Made by a program: the position numbers and the translations under genes. A stretch of 64,000 bases of DNA from Calliopsis andreniformis (taxonomy: Eukaryota > Arthropoda > Insecta > Hymenoptera > Andrenidae): assembly GCF_051401765.1 (NCBI RefSeq), contig NC_135071.1, positions 15,664,961 through 15,728,960 of the forward strand, read 5' to 3'. Under the pieces are notes generated by a model. It searched no databases and was not told the DNA's origin. It saw only the letters and a program-made list of their open reading frames with translations. Shown in pieces: positions 60,334-64,000 of this stretch. The first letter of the stretch is position 1, and the number at the start of each line of letters is the position of its first letter.

Positions 60334-60881
60334 GAACTCTCAGGTCGAAGCATCTCGCCTGCGGTGATGTCGCCAACGGGACTGTTAATTGTTGCCAGTT
60401 TATACAAAAAATATATATATACATATATATATGTATACTTACCGACTATCCGATTTAGTTGACTACTGTTGTGTGATTTCTGTTGATCCAGGGAATTGTT
60501 TGTACTTATAAGCTGATTTATCCGACGTGTGTACATACGTATGAGTGATCACGGAGTTGCGGAAAAGTAGAAGTTAGTAAGGGTGACGTTTTAGATGATC
60601 GTGCGGTGGGCGTTTGGTATGATTCGCTTTGGATTACCTTGGCAAAGGTAAGGATAAGCAAGGAGAGAGATAAAATGGAGTATAATACCAAAGTGAGGCT
60701 GCCGAATGAGACACACGTCCTGCGCATGAAGGATCGTGGTTGAGAATGAGCACGAGCAAAGGGTGCAGTTGGTCTCGAATGCCCACGATCGAGCTGATCT
60801 ACAAAAGGTGTGCAATCTCATGACTCTTCAATAATCTCGTAGCTGTAACTAATTAATCGTCATACCTAAGGAATTACGATA

Positions 60882-60887
60882 AATAAA
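60882..60887 (+). promoter_or_regulatory. Likely ush poly(A) signal
   Basis: AATAAA lies about 550 nt after the stop codon, followed by a GT-rich stretch (GAGTGTAAAATGTTGTACAG). It is the first canonical hexamer downstream of the stop that I found. Another AATAAA at 61690-61695 could serve a longer form. Confidence 0.45.
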
Positions 60888-61895
60888 TGAATGAGTGTAA
60901 AATGTTGTACAGTAGACGAGTAGAGTATTACGGAACGATAGTTTTAATTATTCCTGAATGATACCAATCTCAGCTTGTGAAAACGCTAAGTTGCAATATG
61001 ACAATTAATATATTATAAATATGAATGAAAAGGTTTTCATGTCCATAAACCGCGCTCGTGTACTTTCGATGGAGCGAGTACGTTGATAAATGTATCCAGA
61101 CTGCCATAAGGGAAAGAATTTGGGGTCGCTTCCTGTTGCAGGAATACAAAATTCCTCATATTATTCGCAGAGTGAAGGAATTGAAGTTCCTTAGTATTCT
61201 TCAGCTAAGAGTTTACGATTCGGTATGTAAATTGGATCTTTACCAACGCATTTGCTTCGTACGTATCAATCAAAAGCATCGCGTGTACTTATGAGCAAGT
61301 AACGATTCGTTGGGAGCGCGTGAAACATGTAAAAATTAGAATTAAGGCCAGTGTTACACGTATACGCAGCGTACTATTCATATCATATAACGAGTTCGTT
61401 AAAGGCATCAACTTTTTCCCAACGTGCGAGTTTCGACGATAAGAAAAATTAAGAAACAAGAACGTCAAATCTGCTCGTTGTCGCTGTTCAAAACCAGAGT
61501 CGAACGACAACGTTTTTAAAAAATCTCAGTTATGTACAATTATTTACGTATTTCGACGACGTAGCTTAGCCAGATGAACGCGAAACATTCGCGGATACTT
61601 TTATAAAGTAATTGTTACGTTATTTACGGGCCTGTACACTTAGCTAATTGCTGTTTAAATGAAACCAGGATTCGAGATATTCCATTTAAAATAAAGTGCA
61701 GAAGATTTGATAACACATCACGAAGAAGGTACTTTATTGCTAACAGACAAACTTGTAAATCTCTATCCAATACTTCCAACCATTTGTTATACATTATAAA
61801 TCTGGTATATTATTATATGCCATATATCGTCGGAAACAGTTCTTTTTCTAAATACCTATACACCTTCCTCTGTCATTAGGTTTACTTTTACTGTT

Positions 61896-61901
61896 TTTAT
61901 T
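61896..61901 (-). promoter_or_regulatory. Candidate Iwr1 poly(A) signal
   Basis: TTTATT on the plus strand (AATAAA on the minus strand) lies about 375 nt beyond the stop codon of the minus-strand gene. A non-canonical ATTAAA also overlaps the end of the coding region at 62274-62269, so the choice is uncertain. Confidence 0.35.
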
Positions 61902-62274
61902 TTGATAGATGAATTTTACACGAAGGATATATCTATATAAATATGTAATAAATATATAGAAATTAATAAAATTTTAAGATCTTTACGACTCTTGCTTGTA
62001 TATAATGAAAAGGATAATTGAAATTCATTTAGTTCATGTTTGGAAAACAATTTTAATAAAACGGTACATGTTTCTTCGTCTAATTAAATTGCTTTAAATA
62101 GTATGGAAAGTGAAGTCATTACAAAAATAATCATAGTAAAAACGTAACTGTACTAGATTCACTGTTCATCTGTACATTTTTATCCAGCAGATAAGAATTT
62201 ATGTACAACTGATCTCTGCCATTTCATACTTCTAAAAGTTAAACTTATATTCAAGATTACTTTGAACTTTAATA

Positions 62275-62742
62275 TTAATCACTATCCCTATATGAATCAT
62301 TCTCCTCATCTGGTTCCTCCTCTATATATTCTCCACTATATTCACTAAGATTGCTATCATCTTCATCTAGTTCTTTCTTCATTTTTGCCTTATATTTTGC
62401 ATATTTATAACCATAAGCTTCCACATCATCCTCATCAATTGCATACACAAAATCATCTTCACTAGATAAATCGGAGCCTTCTTCCACTTTCATCTTCATA
62501 ATAGCTTCTCTCATGTCTTCGTCATCAATTGATCCCTCTGAATGATCTGAATCAGGGTAATCATTCCTCCAGTTTGATTCTGAATTCGAATCTTCCGACT
62601 CACATTCAACTTCGGAATATCCATTATCTCTATAGGTGTCGTAAACTAATTCTTGTTCAAAAGGATGTACAGATACCATATCCTCTATGTTCACTTCATT
62701 CTCAGTTTGTCCATAGTATAAATCATAGACGTAACTCTCATC
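62275..62742 (-). CDS. Iwr1: Iwr1 exon 3 (core Iwr1 domain and acidic tail)
   Basis: Begins after TTTTGCAG with GATGAGAGTTACGTC and ends at a TAA codon complementary to plus-strand 62275-62277. It holds the conserved YVYDLYY and NWRNDYP motifs, then about 90 residues rich in Asp, Glu, Ser and Tyr. Confidence 0.92.
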   Translation of the reverse strand, partial: DESYVYDLYYGQTENEVNIEDMVSVHPFEQELVYDTYRDNGYSEVECESEDSNSESNWRNDYPDSDHSEGSIDDEDMREAIMKMKVEEGSDLSSEDDFVYAIDEDDVEAYGYKYAKYKAKMKKELDEDDSNLSEYSGEYIEEEPDEENDSYRDSD

Positions 62743-63464
62743 CTGCAAAAATGTTGATAGAATCATCAGCTTGTGACCACAAAACAGACATATATACACC
62801 CGAAATCAAAGTAAAGAATGTACTAAATGTAGTTAGCGTAGAAGTGATTGGATTTAACTAGATATATTTATTTCAGTCCTCTGAATTCGAAATCTGTATT
62901 TGAACACTCACTAATGCTACCTTGGTGTAATAAGTACATAGAAAAGCATATCTACCTGTTTTGTAGAATGTTCTTTCCCATTGGCACATGATATAGAATC
63001 TTCCACGTCTATCAATGTCACTTTCTCTTCAAATTCTTCAACATTGGAGTTATCCAAAGACCTAACGCAATTGACTACTTTGTAACGATTCTCCACTGAA
63101 GTTTGTTTCGTTTTTTCTCGAATTTTATTTAATATATCCACAGGATGTTTTTTGTAATTCGCTTTTAACTCGTCTTTCCCCAAAGTTTGAATCAAATGTT
63201 CAACGACATTATCTTCCTATTGCAGAAACAAAAAATACATGATTATCTTATTTTCCTGATTTGTATTTATTATGAGGAAAATTCATTAAATTTTACCTGA
63301 TTCTTAACAGTCCCAGCAAATTTGAAAACAGTGGTTAGAGGATCGAACGCAGCTGATTCTTCGACTTCGTCATTTTCCGCAGTTTTACGTCGCTTACATG
63401 CAATTACTAGTGCATTTGAGGGCTCATCTTCGTACCTACGTTTTACACGCAATACTGCTGCCAT
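62275..63464 (-). CDS. Iwr1: RNA polymerase II nuclear import factor Iwr1/SLC7A6OS
   Basis: Three exons read on the minus strand: 63464-63297, 63216-62956 and 62742-62275, all phase 0, with donors CAG|GTAAAA and CAG|GTAGAT and acceptors ATAG and TGCAG. The product is 298 residues, close to the human SLC7A6OS length. Iwr1 binds assembled RNA polymerase II and carries it into the nucleus through a bipartite import signal, then returns to the cytoplasm. The N-terminus (AAVLRVKRRYEDEPSNALV, then ACKRRK) matches that signal and the family start. Exon 3 has the core Iwr1 motif: DESYVYDLYYGQ at 144-155, IEDMVSVHPF, and NWRNDYP at 200-206. An acidic Asp/Glu/Ser tail follows, as in the family. The gene is intact and convergent with ush. 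Confidence 0.93.
62956..63216 (-). CDS. Iwr1: Iwr1 exon 2 (linker region)
   Basis: 87 codons in phase 0, beginning EDNVVEHLIQTLGKDELK and ending HSTKQ before the donor GTAGAT. The region is charged and less conserved in the family, apart from an RYKVVNCVRSL segment resembling the RYRVL segment of vertebrate homologues. Confidence 0.88.
63297..63464 (-). CDS. Iwr1: Iwr1 exon 1 (bipartite nuclear import signal)
   Basis: 56 codons from ATG to VKNQ. The start is supported by the conserved VLRVKRR and ACKRRK basic clusters spaced as in human SLC7A6OS. In-frame upstream extension is not needed. Confidence 0.92.
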
Positions 63465-63809
63465 TTCTCTAATTTTCCTCTTTTAAAAGTGCACCAAAGA
63501 AAAACACATACGATCTTTTCGGAGGCAATCGAACACTCTGCGTCTTTCGCCTAACCTACCTATTCTACTGGTTTGTTTGAAATTGGCACCACTGTGCAGG
63601 ATTTCTAATTTTGAGGTTAGAATCGTTTTTCGCAGCAGTCGACATATCGATTATCATTCGCTGGCCTGGTCAGCAACAACGCTGCCAGGGTGTAGAAATT
63701 CTCGGTATGTTTTCGACTTGGTATTTCCTCGTTTTCTTCACATTAAATACCTCATGAAAGCCTGATCATCGATTCTGCTTAAAATGAAGCGTTAATATTT
63801 TCGCAAACT
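63465..63809. promoter_or_regulatory. Divergent promoter region between Iwr1 and the next gene
   Basis: Only 345 bp separate the two start codons, so both 5' UTRs and core promoters must share this stretch. It contains TATCGATT at 63645-63652 and another ATCGAT at 63768-63773, close to the DRE word (TATCGATA) common in insect housekeeping promoters. No TATA box is evident. The link to DREF is an inference. Confidence 0.5.
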
Positions 63810-64000
63810 ATGGCGCAATCTATTTTCGACGCTTTAACAGGTAAAACTTTTCCATCATAGAAATAGGTGGGGTTAACCAATAAGTATCCTATTTATCTTC
63901 CTTTCTGAAACAGAATTCAGATAGTATTTTGTACATTTATTTTTACCATGTTTCGTACTTTTATAGGCGTATCACTTGATAGTCCTTCTGTGCAATCTTT
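63810..64000 (+). CDS. Unidentified gene, first two coding exons (partial)
   Basis: ATG at 63810 starts MAQSIFDALTG. The donor is ACAG|GTAAAA at 63841 (exon 1 is 31 nt, phase 1). The acceptor TTTTATAG ends at 63966, and exon 2 continues in frame as VSLDSPSVQS to the window edge. Correct phase, a good acceptor and the divergent promoter support a real gene. The 21 visible residues do not let me name a family. Confidence 0.6.

Larger units (their letters stand above)
60334..62274. other. Convergent 3' UTRs and intergenic DNA
   Basis: ush (plus) and Iwr1 (minus) end facing each other, so this 1.9-kb AT-rich stretch should hold both 3' UTRs. A TA dinucleotide run lies at about 60411-60432. Plus-strand AATAAA words occur at 60882-60887 and 61690-61695. 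Minus-strand AATAAA words lie at 61901-61896 and 61738-61733. Longer isoforms would overlap antisense. No other gene is seen; open frames here are short. Confidence 0.6.

Noticed and set aside
1..64000. tRNA, rRNA and known microRNA genes
   Set aside because: I looked for A- and B-box pairs and for familiar mature insect microRNAs by eye and found none. Covariance-model searches would be needed to exclude weak cases.

Overview
The window looks like nuclear DNA of an insect. The genes have short GT-AG introns, poly(A) signals, microsatellites and small fold-back transposon-like elements, and the proteins match animal families. The mosaic of GC-rich and AT-rich blocks and the many short simple arrays would fit a bee, ant or wasp, but the order is an inference and the sequence does not prove it. 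No bacterial, phage, CRISPR or operon structure is present.

Layout. Positions 1-56448 (88% of the window) contain no convincing protein gene. I read this as one very long 5' intron of the plus-strand gene that follows, or less likely as its upstream regulatory region. It holds dense GATA-motif clusters, one sequence that looks exactly like a recursive-splice (ratchet) site with a 93-nt exon behind it (18272-18397), several fold-back/MITE-like repeats, minisatellites with 8-, 17- and 35-bp units, a 29-nt poly-C run and a CTG microsatellite. Positions 56449-60333 carry seven coding exons of a Friend-of-GATA zinc-finger protein (u-shaped/ush, ZFPM family): 901 residues, with eight clear zinc fingers, a PLDLS CtBP-binding motif and three SUMO-consensus sites. 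The conserved N-terminal exon is not visible. A tail-to-tail intergenic stretch (60334-62274) separates it from a complete three-exon minus-strand gene (63464-62275) encoding the 298-residue Iwr1/SLC7A6OS RNA polymerase II nuclear-import factor. A divergent promoter region (63465-63809) then leads to the first exons of an unidentified plus-strand gene that runs off the window end.

How it fits together. Ush/FOG proteins are cofactors of GATA factors, and GATA factors are reported to drive Drosophila ush directly. The GATA-rich clusters in the long 5' segment are therefore plausible feedback enhancers. The recursive-splice candidate offers a way to remove an intron of more than 56 kb in steps, or to include a phase-compatible 31-codon cassette. 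The other two genes look like ordinary housekeeping neighbours.
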